Assembly (NCBI GenBank): GCA_020638525.1
Contig: JACKIL010000001.1
Location: forward strand, 248,001 to 312,000
Length of the DNA stretch: 64,000 nt
From: Caulobacterales bacterium
GTDB taxonomy: Bacteria; Pseudomonadota; Alphaproteobacteria; Caulobacterales; Parvularculaceae
Reading direction: 5' to 3'
Positions 8,536-16,694 of this stretch are shown piece by piece. The notes below the pieces were generated by a model, which had not been told where the DNA came from, ran no database searches, and was given only the letters and a program-made list of their open reading frames with translations. Both the position numbers and the translations under genes were made by a program. The stretch's first letter is position 1. Each line of letters starts with the position of its first letter.

Positions 8536-9690
8536 TCACCAGCCGTTGAAGCGCGGCCAGACGTCGGTCACGTTCCCGGCTTCATCGACAGCGTAATATT
8601 GCTGGTGCTGCGCGGCGGTCGCGCAGGCATGGTTCGGCAGAATGCGAAGCCGGTCTCCCACCTTGAACTGCGGGATGGCGCCTGTCGCACCCGGCCGAAG
8701 GGTGATGACGCCCTGTTCCTGGCTGGCGCGCGCGACAACGAGATCGCTGTAAGCTTCGCCGCGTTCCGTGCAGACAAGGCCGAAGAACTGGTCTTTCTCC
8801 TGCGCGCGCGTGCCGCGGTCGCCCGACAGCGCCATCCAGCCGCCATCCGTCAGCACCCAGCCTTTATCGTCGCGCCGCCCAATCACCGTCGTCAGCACGC
8901 TGAGCGCTATGTCATCGATGGCGCAAACGCCGATGCCCGCCTGCACCAGATCGAAGAACGCATAGACGCCGGAGCGTACTTCCGTAATCCCTTCCATGCT
9001 TGCGCTGGAGAGACTTGTCGGCGTCGAGCCAATACTGACGATGGGGCAGGGAAGGCCCGCTTCGCGCAAGGTCTCCGCCATGAAGACGGCGCCGGAACGC
9101 TCATTCTCCGCCGCATCGGCGAGCGCTTCCGGCGCTGACAGTGCATAGCTCTCGCCGGCATGGGTAAGCACGCCAGAAAGCGCCGCCTTGCTGTTATGGA
9201 GAACGCGCGCGATCTGAAGAAAGCGTTCCGTATCGCTCAGGGGCACGCCCGCACGGTGGCCATCGACGTCGATTTCAATCAGCACCGGAATTGGATCGCC
9301 GCTTTCAGCAGCATGGCGCGCGACAGCCTCAGCCGCTTCGACGGAATCGAGAATGATCTTGAGGTCAATGCCTTCGCTGCTGAGCGCTGAAACGCGCGGC
9401 AATTTCTGCGGCGAGATTCCGACTGCATAAACAAGATCGACAATGCCGGCCCTGCCGAACTCTTCCGCTTCTTTGAGCGTTGAGACGGTCGCCTTGCCGC
9501 TCTCCCCAATAAGATGTTTGGCGATCGGCACGGATTTGATCGTCTTGAGGTGCGGGCGGTGATCGACCCCGAGCGCTTTGGCGCGCGCCTTCATGCGCTG
9601 CGCATTGGCGAGTAGCTTCGCGCGGTCGACGATGAGGCAAGGCGTCTCGAGTTCTTCAATTCGAGAAGGTGCAGCGTTATTGCTCGGCAT
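8536..9690 (-). CDS. DSD1-family PLP enzyme (D-threonine aldolase / D-serine dehydratase-like)
   Basis: 384 residues of the fold-type III alanine-racemase-like family. The N-terminal LETPCLIVD is followed by RPHLKT, where K49 should bind PLP; the C-terminal domain ends with the metal-binding H354-A-C356 motif and DVWPRFNGW. The family includes metal-dependent D-threonine aldolases, eukaryotic-type D-serine dehydratases and beta-hydroxyaspartate aldolases; sequence alone does not separate them. It is divergent from the ornithine cyclodeaminase homologue and convergent with RidA, which could detoxify an enamine product if this is a dehydratase. Confidence 0.85.
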   Translation of the reverse strand: MPSNNAAPSRIEELETPCLIVDRAKLLANAQRMKARAKALGVDHRPHLKTIKSVPIAKHLIGESGKATVSTLKEAEEFGRAGIVDLVYAVGISPQKLPRVSALSSEGIDLKIILDSVEAAEAVARHAAESGDPIPVLIEIDVDGHRAGVPLSDTERFLQIARVLHNSKAALSGVLTHAGESYALSAPEALADAAENERSGAVFMAETLREAGLPCPIVSIGSTPTSLSSASMEGITEVRSGVYAFFDLVQAGIGVCAIDDIALSVLTTVIGRRDDKGWVLTDGGWMALSGDRGTRAQEKDQFFGLVCTERGEAYSDLVVARASQEQGVITLRPGATGAIPQFKVGDRLRILPNHACATAAQHQQYYAVDEAGNVTDVWPRFNGW

Positions 9691-9915
9691 AAAGATTTTT
9701 CCAGATCTCGTCAGTACGATTGGCAGGCTTCGCCCATATAGCTTACTGCGCCGCGCATGTGGACGTAAGCGGCGATCTCAGCAGGCACTCATCCGATAAG
9801 CGTATTATCTCACCTTGCACAGGCGCGGCAGACTTAGGGAGACTTCACGCTTACGCAAAGAAGGAATATTTGATATTCGGCGTCTACATTTCGCCCGGCG
9901 CGTCAGGAGAGAACG

Positions 9916-10902
9916 ATGACCATGCTTCGCATCATTGGCGAATCCGACGTTGAGCGATTGCTCACCATGGACAGGTGCATTGAAGAAATGGCGGCCGCCA
10001 TGAAGGCCTCGACCGAGGGGGAAGTGCTTATTCCGGCGCGCCAGATCACGCCGTTGCAGAGCGGCGCAGGCTTCTTCGCCCTAATGCCAAGCGCGTCGCA
10101 AGGCCGCGGTGTCTTCGGGGCCAAGGCGATCAGCCTGTTCCCGAACAATCCGGCGCAGGGCGTTCCGGCGATCCAGGGGTTCATCTGCCTGTTCGAAGAC
10201 AAGACCGGCGCGCCTCTTGCGATCATCAATGGCGCTTCAGTCACGGCGATCCGAACGGCGGCGGCGTCCGGCCTTGCGACCAAATTGCTCGCGCGTGAAA
10301 ACGTCGAAACACACACGATCATCGGAACGGGCGTGCAGGCGGTTGTTCATGCGCAGGCGATTTGCGCGGCGCGCCCAGGCATCATGAAGACGCTCATCTG
10401 GGGACGGAACGCGGAGAACGCGAAGAAAGCCGCTGAGGAAATCGCCGGCAAGGTCAACTGCGAAGTCACGGTGGCGTCTGATCTCGAACTCGCCGCGAGG
10501 AGCGACGTCATCTCAATGGTGACAGCGGCGAAGAGTCCGATCTTGCACGGGAAATGGCTGCGCGAAGGCGCACACGTCAATCTCGTCGGCCCGCATAAAG
10601 CGACAGAACGGGAGGCGGACACGGAGACAATCCTGCGCGCGCGCGTCTATGTCGATCTTCTGGAGAGCGCCAGGCGCGAAGCGGGAGAAATCCTGATCCC
10701 GATTGAGGAGGGCGTCTTCAGTCTGGAGGATATTGTCGGCGAGATTGGCGCGGTTGTCGCCAGAACCGCTCCAGGCCGTCAGTCCGCAAGCGACATTACG
10801 CTCTATAAGTCCGTCGGCGTCGCGTCGCAGGATCTCTACGCCGCCGCCGCCCTGCTTCGCCTTGCTGAAGAGGCGAACGCGGGCACCGTCGTCTCTCTCT
10901 AG
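9916..10902 (+). CDS. Ornithine cyclodeaminase / mu-crystallin family protein
   Basis: 328 residues with the family N-terminus (VERLLTMDRCIEEMAAAM), the G-A-P-L-A-I-I-N-G-A-S-V-T-A-I-R-T-A-A-A-S-type segment, and a Rossmann loop at THTIIGTGVQA (G-x-G-x-x-A). AGGAGA six nt before ATG 9916 fixes the start. Homologues are ornithine cyclodeaminase, ketimine/iminosuccinate reductases and alanine dehydrogenase, which all reduce or deaminate imines with NAD(P). Together with the divergent DSD1-type enzyme this suggests amino acid/imine metabolism. It is the last chromosomal gene before the left end of the integrated element. Confidence 0.85.
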   Translation: MTMLRIIGESDVERLLTMDRCIEEMAAAMKASTEGEVLIPARQITPLQSGAGFFALMPSASQGRGVFGAKAISLFPNNPAQGVPAIQGFICLFEDKTGAPLAIINGASVTAIRTAAASGLATKLLARENVETHTIIGTGVQAVVHAQAICAARPGIMKTLIWGRNAENAKKAAEEIAGKVNCEVTVASDLELAARSDVISMVTAAKSPILHGKWLREGAHVNLVGPHKATEREADTETILRARVYVDLLESARREAGEILIPIEEGVFSLEDIVGEIGAVVARTAPGRQSASDITLYKSVGVASQDLYAAAALLRLAEEANAGTVVSL

Positions 10903-11006
10903 TGTGAAGAGAACCGAGTAAGTTTGCTGAGCGCTATTTCGCGAACTGCAATCGGCGTACGGGGGTACAAGGCGACGAAGAGCGTCTTCGCCAGCATCGC
11001 CGTTAG

Positions 11007-11025
11007 ATGGTGCCCAGAAGAGGAC
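11007..11025. repeat. attL, left attachment repeat
   Basis: ATGGTGCCCAGAAGAGGAC, identical to 60091-60109. It carries only the last part of the tRNA-Leu gene (CCA end, acceptor strand, part of the T arm), read on the minus strand. Similarity stops at once on both sides (preceded by G versus A, followed by CCCC versus TCGA). Confidence 0.88.
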
Positions 11026-11393
11026 CCCCACAATCGAGCATTTTCAGTTGCTTACGCCTTGGTGGGACACATTTGGTTGACTGAGTTTATTGGGTTTTTT
11101 TGAATTAGTGTCCCACCGCTTTCGGAGGCATTTGAGCGATTTTTCCGGTCCTATGGAACTTCCAAGCCGGATGGCTTGGCTAAAGAGTATGTCGGATTTT
11201 TTCCTTTTTCGACATGTCGCCGAGACATTTCGATCGCGTTGACGCATCTCTGAAATATGTCGAGAAAATCAGTAAGTCCGGCCAGACCGCCCTTTGCGGG
11301 GCCTGCTGCCGCTGCCGCCGACTGCAATCGTCGAAACGCCTGGTGTGCGCGATAGACTGTATGACCGCGAAGTCGGCAACTGAGAAGATCGCG
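11026..11393. other. Left end of the element, no gene seen; two GTGTCCCACC motifs
   Basis: No convincing gene. GTGTCCCACC occurs inverted at 11061-11070 (minus strand, extended by AA to a 12-bp match with the right end) and at 11108-11117 (plus strand). The same motif occurs twice between the integrase stop and attR, so these are likely integrase arm-type or excisionase binding sites. The rest, 11120-11393, holds short overlapping frames with no recognisable product. Confidence 0.5.
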
Positions 11394-12644
11394 TCAATCA
11401 GCATCCACGGCACCCGGCAATTCGCGCAGGTCGTCGCCTGCGAACAGGCCTAGACGAGTGACCGCATTCTCAATTGCCTCGCGCAAAAACTCTGTTTCCA
11501 TGGTCCGGAGGAGCAGGCCCAATTCTTCGAACAGCCTGTCGGTCGGCTGGTCTCGCGCGACTCCGATTTCTTGCTTCAGATGAACCGCAAATTCTTTCAG
11601 GCGGCGGTAGCGCGCGTACTCATCGGCCATATTGATCAGGAAGTCGCGGCGTTTGCGCTGACGGTCGCGGCGCGCCTCCAATTGGCGCCGAGTTTCGCGC
11701 TCTTCATCCTCCAGGCGCCTTTTCTCGGCCACCTCCGCTAGGCGATGCCGAGTGGCGACAGCGGCGGCGGCGAGCTTGTTCATCGCATCATCCAGATAGT
11801 CTTCTAGACGGCCGACCTTGCGGTCTCGCCAGAGGCCGATCAGCGCCTCATGCCGCCACGACGGAAGGGTCGTATCCTTGAAAGCAATTGAGAGGCGTCC
11901 AGACGGCGAATAATCCCAGGTGCGATACGCCTTTGGTGGCCGCGAATAGGCCTGTCCCCATCGAGCTTGCTGCGCCTCCAATTTCGTCTGCGCCGTCAGC
12001 TCGCTCGCGGTCGGTTCGTGTTCCTCCTTGTCATTGATTTCATGCATACGCCATTCGAAAGGGACCTTATCGACGACAATGCGTATTCCGCCTGCATGTT
12101 CCTCGAATCCATGCCCCCGCAGTTCGGCTGCGCGCGCGAAGGCGTCAATGATCCGAAGGGCGCGATCAAGTGAGCTGTCGCTAACGGTAAGGCAGACGCC
12201 GTCATTTGGACTAGCCTTCATGAAGCCTTCGCGGTCCATCTTTGCGGCGCGCAGCGCACGAGCAGTGGCGGCCGTTATGGCGTGAAGTCTCAGCGGGCGA
12301 TTGTCGGCGACGACGATCGACGGATGCAGTTGGCTGGCGGTGATTGCAGCGACTTGGTCCTTCTCGACTTCCGGCGTGACCACGGCCCACCCGCGCCCAT
12401 AGATACGAATGGATACTGATCGGCCGTCTTCTTCAGCGACAAGGGCAGGACGTCGAACTTTCTTGCCGTGGGCCAGCTTCGCCCAATAGCCCAAGGGCGG
12501 CGTCGGGATATTGTGCCTTTCGCAGATCTTGCGCAGTCCGACGTTCGACAGTCCGAACGATTTCGCGAGCCGAGAGATCGGCGTCTCCCAGACGAGAGCG
12601 TAGAGCTGTTCACGCGTGAAATCGCGACAATGATCAGAAAGCAT
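11394..12644 (-). CDS. Hypothetical protein with N-terminal helix-turn-helix
   Basis: 416 residues. The N-terminal ~55 residues (FTREQLYALVWETPISRLAKSFGLSNVGLRKICERHNIPTPPLGYWAK) look like a helix-turn-helix that I recognise from a widespread family of uncharacterised proteins. Residues ~290-360 form a strongly charged helical, probably coiled-coil, segment (EKRRLEDEERETRRQLEARRDRQRKRRDF). No enzymatic motif is visible. It lies at the left end of the element next to the AbiE toxin-antitoxin pair, in what seems to be a cargo/defence position. A role in defence or element regulation is a guess. Confidence 0.65.
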   Translation of the reverse strand: MLSDHCRDFTREQLYALVWETPISRLAKSFGLSNVGLRKICERHNIPTPPLGYWAKLAHGKKVRRPALVAEEDGRSVSIRIYGRGWAVVTPEVEKDQVAAITASQLHPSIVVADNRPLRLHAITAATARALRAAKMDREGFMKASPNDGVCLTVSDSSLDRALRIIDAFARAAELRGHGFEEHAGGIRIVVDKVPFEWRMHEINDKEEHEPTASELTAQTKLEAQQARWGQAYSRPPKAYRTWDYSPSGRLSIAFKDTTLPSWRHEALIGLWRDRKVGRLEDYLDDAMNKLAAAAVATRHRLAEVAEKRRLEDEERETRRQLEARRDRQRKRRDFLINMADEYARYRRLKEFAVHLKQEIGVARDQPTDRLFEELGLLLRTMETEFLREAIENAVTRLGLFAGDDLRELPGAVDAD

Positions 12645-12785
12645 CGCGGCGAGGATCCAAGCGGGCGAGGCCAGCGCAAGCCGAGAACGCGCGCGACGAT
12701 GCGTTACGGCCCATTCGAATGACCACCGCGGTAGATTTTTCGAGCTGCCAAGTTTCAGCTATCATGATCGTCACCGCGCCATTCG

Positions 12786-13640
12786 CTATTTGGTCAAGCG
12801 ACGACAGCTCGGTTCAAGCCAAGTCCAAATCGCCTCGACGACGACCCCAAGCTCAATGTTCTCGAGATTGATCGAGTGCGCATAGGCCCGCCATTGAGTG
12901 CTTTTTTGCTCGGCAAACGTGACAGTCAGTCCGTCCGGTCGGTCTCGCGGAACAGAGGTTTCGCGACGCTCGAAGGTCGCCTTGATAGCTGCATCAAGGT
13001 CCGCGCTATCAATCTTGGTGCTCTGCGGGATCGCCCACAGATCATAGAAGTCTTTCATTCGACCGTTGATCAGACCGAGCGCCACCACGGCCTGGAATTT
13101 TTCCGCAATCACCGTGGCGGGCGAATAAGCGCGAAGTTTTGCAGTTGGCAGATCAATCAGGGAGGCGTACTCAATCATGTAGCTGGGGTCAGTGATCGCA
13201 TCGCCAAAGCCCACATCGATCGTGATCGGTATTTCGGTCTTGCCGAGGAAGGCGATCGTCTTCAGCCGGATGCCTCCATATTTCTGATCTTCACGAATTG
13301 GCGCCGCCGCAAGTCCGTCGACATCGAATACAAGGCCGTCATTAGCTTCGAAGGCGAGTATTTCCTTGAATGCCGTGATGAGACGATCGCTGTCGGACGC
13401 GCCGAACCCAAGAAAATCGACATCACGCGTGAAGCGGCCATGGTCGACTGTCCATAGCGTCACCAGCATGCCGCCCTTCAGGATGAATTTGTTCGCATGC
13501 GTTGAAATCGAAAGGCGATAAATGACTCGTTCGAGGCCGTAAGACACCAGCACGACATTGAACAGGCGCTGTTCCTGCCGCGCCAGATTGAGAAGTCGTT
13601 GGCGCACCGACGCGGCGATATTCGTTGGCGGCTTAGCCAT
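12786..13640 (-). CDS. abiEii: AbiEii/AbiGii-family nucleotidyltransferase toxin
   Basis: 284 residues with the AbiEii signature: LKGGMLVTLW then R-D-V-D-F (the G-G...D-x-D nucleotidyltransferase core at about residues 55-76), V-I-A-E-K-F-Q-A-V in the middle, and G-R-M-K-D-F-Y-D-L-W. This type IV toxin family transfers nucleotides to RNA (tRNA acceptor ends in studied homologues), halting growth and blocking phage. The start overlaps the antitoxin stop by 8 nt (ATGGCTAA), the usual coupled arrangement. It likely stabilises the element and/or provides abortive infection. Confidence 0.88.
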   Translation of the reverse strand: MAKPPTNIAASVRQRLLNLARQEQRLFNVVLVSYGLERVIYRLSISTHANKFILKGGMLVTLWTVDHGRFTRDVDFLGFGASDSDRLITAFKEILAFEANDGLVFDVDGLAAAPIREDQKYGGIRLKTIAFLGKTEIPITIDVGFGDAITDPSYMIEYASLIDLPTAKLRAYSPATVIAEKFQAVVALGLINGRMKDFYDLWAIPQSTKIDSADLDAAIKATFERRETSVPRDRPDGLTVTFAEQKSTQWRAYAHSINLENIELGVVVEAIWTWLEPSCRRLTK

Positions 13641-14247
13641 CGGATGTCAGCGCCTCGAGATAGGGGCGGATCTTCGTCCAGGCGCCGTTTTCGTGTGCGG
13701 CCTGGGCGAGGGACGCCGGCGTCGCTTTTCTTTCCTTGAGCGCGGTGCGGAGACATTCAATCGCGACAGCCTTGTCCACGAGTCTTGAATTCCTGAAGGC
13801 GTCCGCAATCGACTTTTCGACGGAATAGATCGGCACCTTCACGCCGGCGATCGCATGCCGCTCGATTCCCTGATGAAGATAGGGCGGCCGAAATCGGACA
13901 AAGCGGACGGGCGGATAATCGACCTTTGCGGTCCGGGCCTTGGGGCCGATCGCCACCCACACCGTCCGAGGCAGCTGATCCGTGAGGCCATGAAAGGCGA
14001 GCGCCGAGACAAGGCAGATCGTTCCTTTGGGGATGCGTTTGGCCGTCTCGGCGAGGGACTGATCGACGTCCGCCTCGGCGCCGGGGAGCTGATAGAGCCC
14101 CCGGCTGATCCGCGCGACTTCGCCGCCGGCGACGGCGCGCGCAAGCGTGGTGCCTGTAATGCCCAGTTTTCTGAGCTCGCCGGCCCGGGCGATGCCGGCC
14201 TTGCGGAGGATCATGACGAGACGGTCGGCTTGGGTCGCTATTGGCAT
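13633..14247 (-). CDS. abiEi: AbiEi-type antitoxin / transcriptional repressor
   Basis: 204 residues from ATG 14247 (an upstream in-frame extension to 14406 has no family resemblance). The N-terminal winged helix (ADRLVMILRKAGIARAGELRKLGITGTTLARAVAGGEVARISRGLYQLP) is the AbiEi DNA-binding domain. The following ~130 residues match the type IV antitoxin core (GTICLVSALAFHGLTDQLP, VPIYSVEKSIADAFR). AbiEi represses its own operon by binding inverted repeats; such a repeat is visible just upstream. First gene of the abiE pair. Confidence 0.87.
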   Translation of the reverse strand: MPIATQADRLVMILRKAGIARAGELRKLGITGTTLARAVAGGEVARISRGLYQLPGAEADVDQSLAETAKRIPKGTICLVSALAFHGLTDQLPRTVWVAIGPKARTAKVDYPPVRFVRFRPPYLHQGIERHAIAGVKVPIYSVEKSIADAFRNSRLVDKAVAIECLRTALKERKATPASLAQAAHENGAWTKIRPYLEALTSDG

Positions 14248-14248
14248 T

Positions 14249-14295
14249 GGTACAAAATGTTGGATCAAAGGCGATTTAGTCCGACGTTTTGTATC
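14249..14295 (-). promoter_or_regulatory. Inverted repeat, candidate AbiEi operator
   Basis: TACAAAATGT (14251-14260) and ACGTTTTGTA (14284-14293) pair at 9 of 10 positions with a 23-bp spacer, immediately before the antitoxin start. Two half-sites upstream of abiEi match the autoregulation known for this family. Confidence 0.55.
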
Positions 14296-14441
14296 AAACT
14301 CCAAGTGGAACTGCAACCTAAGGCAAAGCGCTCTTGGGAGATCCGCCATCATACTGTCGCCGGCTGCCTTAGGATCTCGCCCCTGGCCCTCGGCGGACGC
14401 GATCAAGCCGCATCAGAAAAGAGCGTGGCGAAGTTTTTCGT

Positions 14442-14491
14442 GACGGGTTTTACGGGTCGAGAGAGAGTCTTTCGGCCGCCGGTCGCGGAGA
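14442..14491 (+). repeat. 50-bp leader, copy 1 (before the DUF932 gene)
   Basis: Starts GACGGGTTTT, contains AGAGAGTCTTTCGGCCG (17 bp identical in both copies) and ends GTCGCGGAGA, which is the ribosome-binding site of the gene at 14498. A second copy of the same length lies at 16638-16687 before the parB-like gene. A shared promoter/leader for element backbone genes is likely. Confidence 0.6.
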
Positions 14492-14497
14492 ATTCCC

Positions 14498-15691
14498 ATG
14501 TCCCTTCAGGTTCTGGATGCCCGTCCCGATGTGGCGGGCGGTTACAAAGTCGATGTCTCGCGCGGTTCGCGGGTCGGGCGCGTCTCGTCCGAATGGTTCT
14601 CGCGCCCCGATGACGAGCGGTTCCTGTCGCTCATCGACCTTCATGCGTCGGTGAAGTCCCGCGCGGCGAAGAGCCGGACGCGCACCGTCGAGAGCGCGGC
14701 GATCCGTGTCGAGGCCGCGCGCGACGATGCCGAGAAGCTCGAGCTACTTTTACCCGAGAGCGACGCGCCTGTCGCGCCGACGCACTGGTCCTTTGGCCAG
14801 CTGAGTTCGCTCGTTGGCGCGCCGGCGTCCTATCTGCGCCAGCTCCCGGCGCCACTCGCGGCGATCAATCTGCAATACGGGCTGACGACGCATCGCGCCG
14901 AGCAGGTGAAGACGCTGGAGACGGCGGACGGCCGCACCGAGCTCCGAGCCGTCACCGGCCCCGACTATGGCCGCATCTATGACCACGAGCTCGTCTCGGC
15001 GGTGATGAAGATCGCCGGCGACGGCGTCGGCGACACGCGCTGGAAAATCCCTGGCGTCCTCGACTGGTCGACCGGCGTCTACAACCCGAACGCCGCAGTC
15101 AGCCGCGACTCGACGACGCTCTACGCCTCCGACCGCGACGTCTTCCTGTTCCTGGTCGATGATTTGAATCCGATCGAGGCGGGGAGGCTTCCCGACGGCT
15201 CACCCGATCTCTTCTTCCGCGGTTTTTATTGCTGGAACTCGGAAGTCGGCGCGAAGACGCTGGGGCTCGCCTCCTTCTATCTCCGCGCCGTCTGCCAGAA
15301 CCGCAATCTCTGGGGTGTCGAAGACTTTCAGGAGATCGTCATCCGCCATTCGAAATACGCCGCCGACCGCTTCGCGCGCGAAGCCGCGCCCGCGCTGACG
15401 CGCTTCGCCGAGTCATCGCCCATGCCCTTCATCAACGGCGTCAAGGCGGCGCGCGAGAAGACCGTCGCCCGGACCGACGAAGACCGCAGCGATTTCCTGA
15501 GGAAGCGCGGCTTCTCGAAAGCCGAGACGGCGACCATCATCGAGACCGTCCTCGCCGAAGAAGGCCGCCCGCCCGCCAGCGTCTTCGACTTCGTTCAGGG
15601 CATCACCGCTGTCGCCCGCGGCAAGGCGCATCAGGACGCGCGACTGGAGATGGAGGGAAAGGCGAAGCGGCTTTTCGAGTTCGCTGCTTAA
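14498..15691 (+). CDS. DUF932 domain-containing protein
   Basis: 397 residues resembling the DUF932 family of plasmid, phage and ICE proteins (WSFGQLSSLVGAPASYLRQLP, GRIYDHELVSAVMKI, DVFLFLVDDLNPIE, FFRGFYCWNSEVGAKTLGLASFYLRAVCQNRNLWGVE). The biochemical role is unestablished; members accompany replication/maintenance genes of mobile elements. The start is fixed by GGAG about 7 nt upstream, which belongs to a leader shared with the parB-like gene, so the two are probably co-regulated although an antisense gene now separates them. Confidence 0.85.
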   Translation: MSLQVLDARPDVAGGYKVDVSRGSRVGRVSSEWFSRPDDERFLSLIDLHASVKSRAAKSRTRTVESAAIRVEAARDDAEKLELLLPESDAPVAPTHWSFGQLSSLVGAPASYLRQLPAPLAAINLQYGLTTHRAEQVKTLETADGRTELRAVTGPDYGRIYDHELVSAVMKIAGDGVGDTRWKIPGVLDWSTGVYNPNAAVSRDSTTLYASDRDVFLFLVDDLNPIEAGRLPDGSPDLFFRGFYCWNSEVGAKTLGLASFYLRAVCQNRNLWGVEDFQEIVIRHSKYAADRFAREAAPALTRFAESSPMPFINGVKAAREKTVARTDEDRSDFLRKRGFSKAETATIIETVLAEEGRPPASVFDFVQGITAVARGKAHQDARLEMEGKAKRLFEFAA

Positions 15692-15710
15692 AAGCGGGAG
15701 CGATCGCACG

Positions 15711-16466
15711 CTAAGCAATTCCATAATGGGGCGTATCGCCAAAATCAGCGCCAAAAAGAACCCTCCACAGTTCCGGCTCTTCGGTCGCCGCGCCTCGCAC
15801 AATGTGATCGCGGAGCTCTTCCGGGCCGCCCCGTTCATATATTTCAAGTTCTTCCGAGACTTCGGCGAGAGACTCCCCGTACACGCTTGGACGCCTCAGC
15901 CAAATGAGAGGAAAGATAACGACGCTTTGAATCGCAGTGTTCAATGCGAACTGATGAGCCATTGATGCGATGCGCGACGGCATGCCTCCAGAAGACGACA
16001 AAGGATCCGGGTAGCGCGTGTCTGAATATCGTGCCACCAATTCTGAAAGATTTGCGCCCACTAGCGCGCAAGCGCTGTCAATATCGCGGGCGCCAAAAAC
16101 AAATTCCACTCCCAAGAGGAGTACGGACGATGCAACGACCAATCCTGTCATTGAAATGAAAAAGGTAAGCGCGATGAAGTGACCAAATTTTATGTTGGTA
16201 TCCGTAATTAGGCGCTTTCGTGCCTTGAGCTTCAGAACGTAGTCGTCGATGGCAGATTGCCAATCTGCCTGAGCCAATCGTTTAAGCGGTCGCGGAATTC
16301 GTCTGAGCCTTCCGTCTTGGTTTAGGGTTTCTCCTGATTTTTTGGCAACACGGTTTGTTATGCGCTTCAAGCGCGCGTCGTTCTTTAAATCTGTGATCCG
16401 AAGGTATGCAATCGCGCACACGGCAGCGAGCGCAGCCAATCCGACGAACTCAATTGCTTGTTCCAT
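15711..16466 (-). CDS. Hypothetical membrane protein
   Basis: 251 residues from ATG 16466, preceded by GGGGG in a good ribosome-binding position (the frame can be extended to 16556 but without hydrophobic N-terminus). Three hydrophobic segments: ~6-22 (IEFVGLAALAAVCAIAYL), ~96-118 (FIALTFFISMTGLVVASSVLLLGV) and ~175-190 (AIQSVVIFPLIWL). A basic stretch (KARKRLITD) lies between. No family recognised. It is antisense to the backbone genes on both sides and sits between two genes that share a leader, so it may be an inserted cargo gene. Confidence 0.6.
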   Translation of the reverse strand: MEQAIEFVGLAALAAVCAIAYLRITDLKNDARLKRITNRVAKKSGETLNQDGRLRRIPRPLKRLAQADWQSAIDDYVLKLKARKRLITDTNIKFGHFIALTFFISMTGLVVASSVLLLGVEFVFGARDIDSACALVGANLSELVARYSDTRYPDPLSSSGGMPSRIASMAHQFALNTAIQSVVIFPLIWLRRPSVYGESLAEVSEELEIYERGGPEELRDHIVRGAATEEPELWRVLFGADFGDTPHYGIA

Positions 16467-16637
16467 AAGAGCCCCCGTGGTCCTTTGCCCTTCCCAATGA
16501 TGCGGTCCTTGGCGCAAGTAAATCAAGCGATAGCAAGTCCACGCAACCCGACCCATGCGCTCTTATGTGTTCGGCGCAAAATCAGAAAGAACTCAAGGAG
16601 ATAAATTGGAGAGTGAGAGGGCCGTGCCTCAGATATG

Positions 16638-16687
16638 GACGGGTTTTGAGGCTGAAAGAGAGTCTTTCGGCCGACCCGTCGCGGAGA
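16638..16687 (+). repeat. 50-bp leader, copy 2 (before the ParB-like gene)
   Basis: About 80% identical to 14442-14491, with the same first ten and last ten bases and the same internal 17-mer AGAGAGTCTTTCGGCCG. It also ends in the GGAGA ribosome-binding site, here 7 nt before ATG 16695. Confidence 0.6.
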
Positions 16688-16694
16688 TGAGACC

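Noticed and set aside
8167..10902. Complete beta-hydroxyaspartate cycle
   Set aside because: Only possible C- and D-type homologues exist; no aminotransferase (A) or hydroxyaspartate dehydratase (B) gene is next to them in the window.
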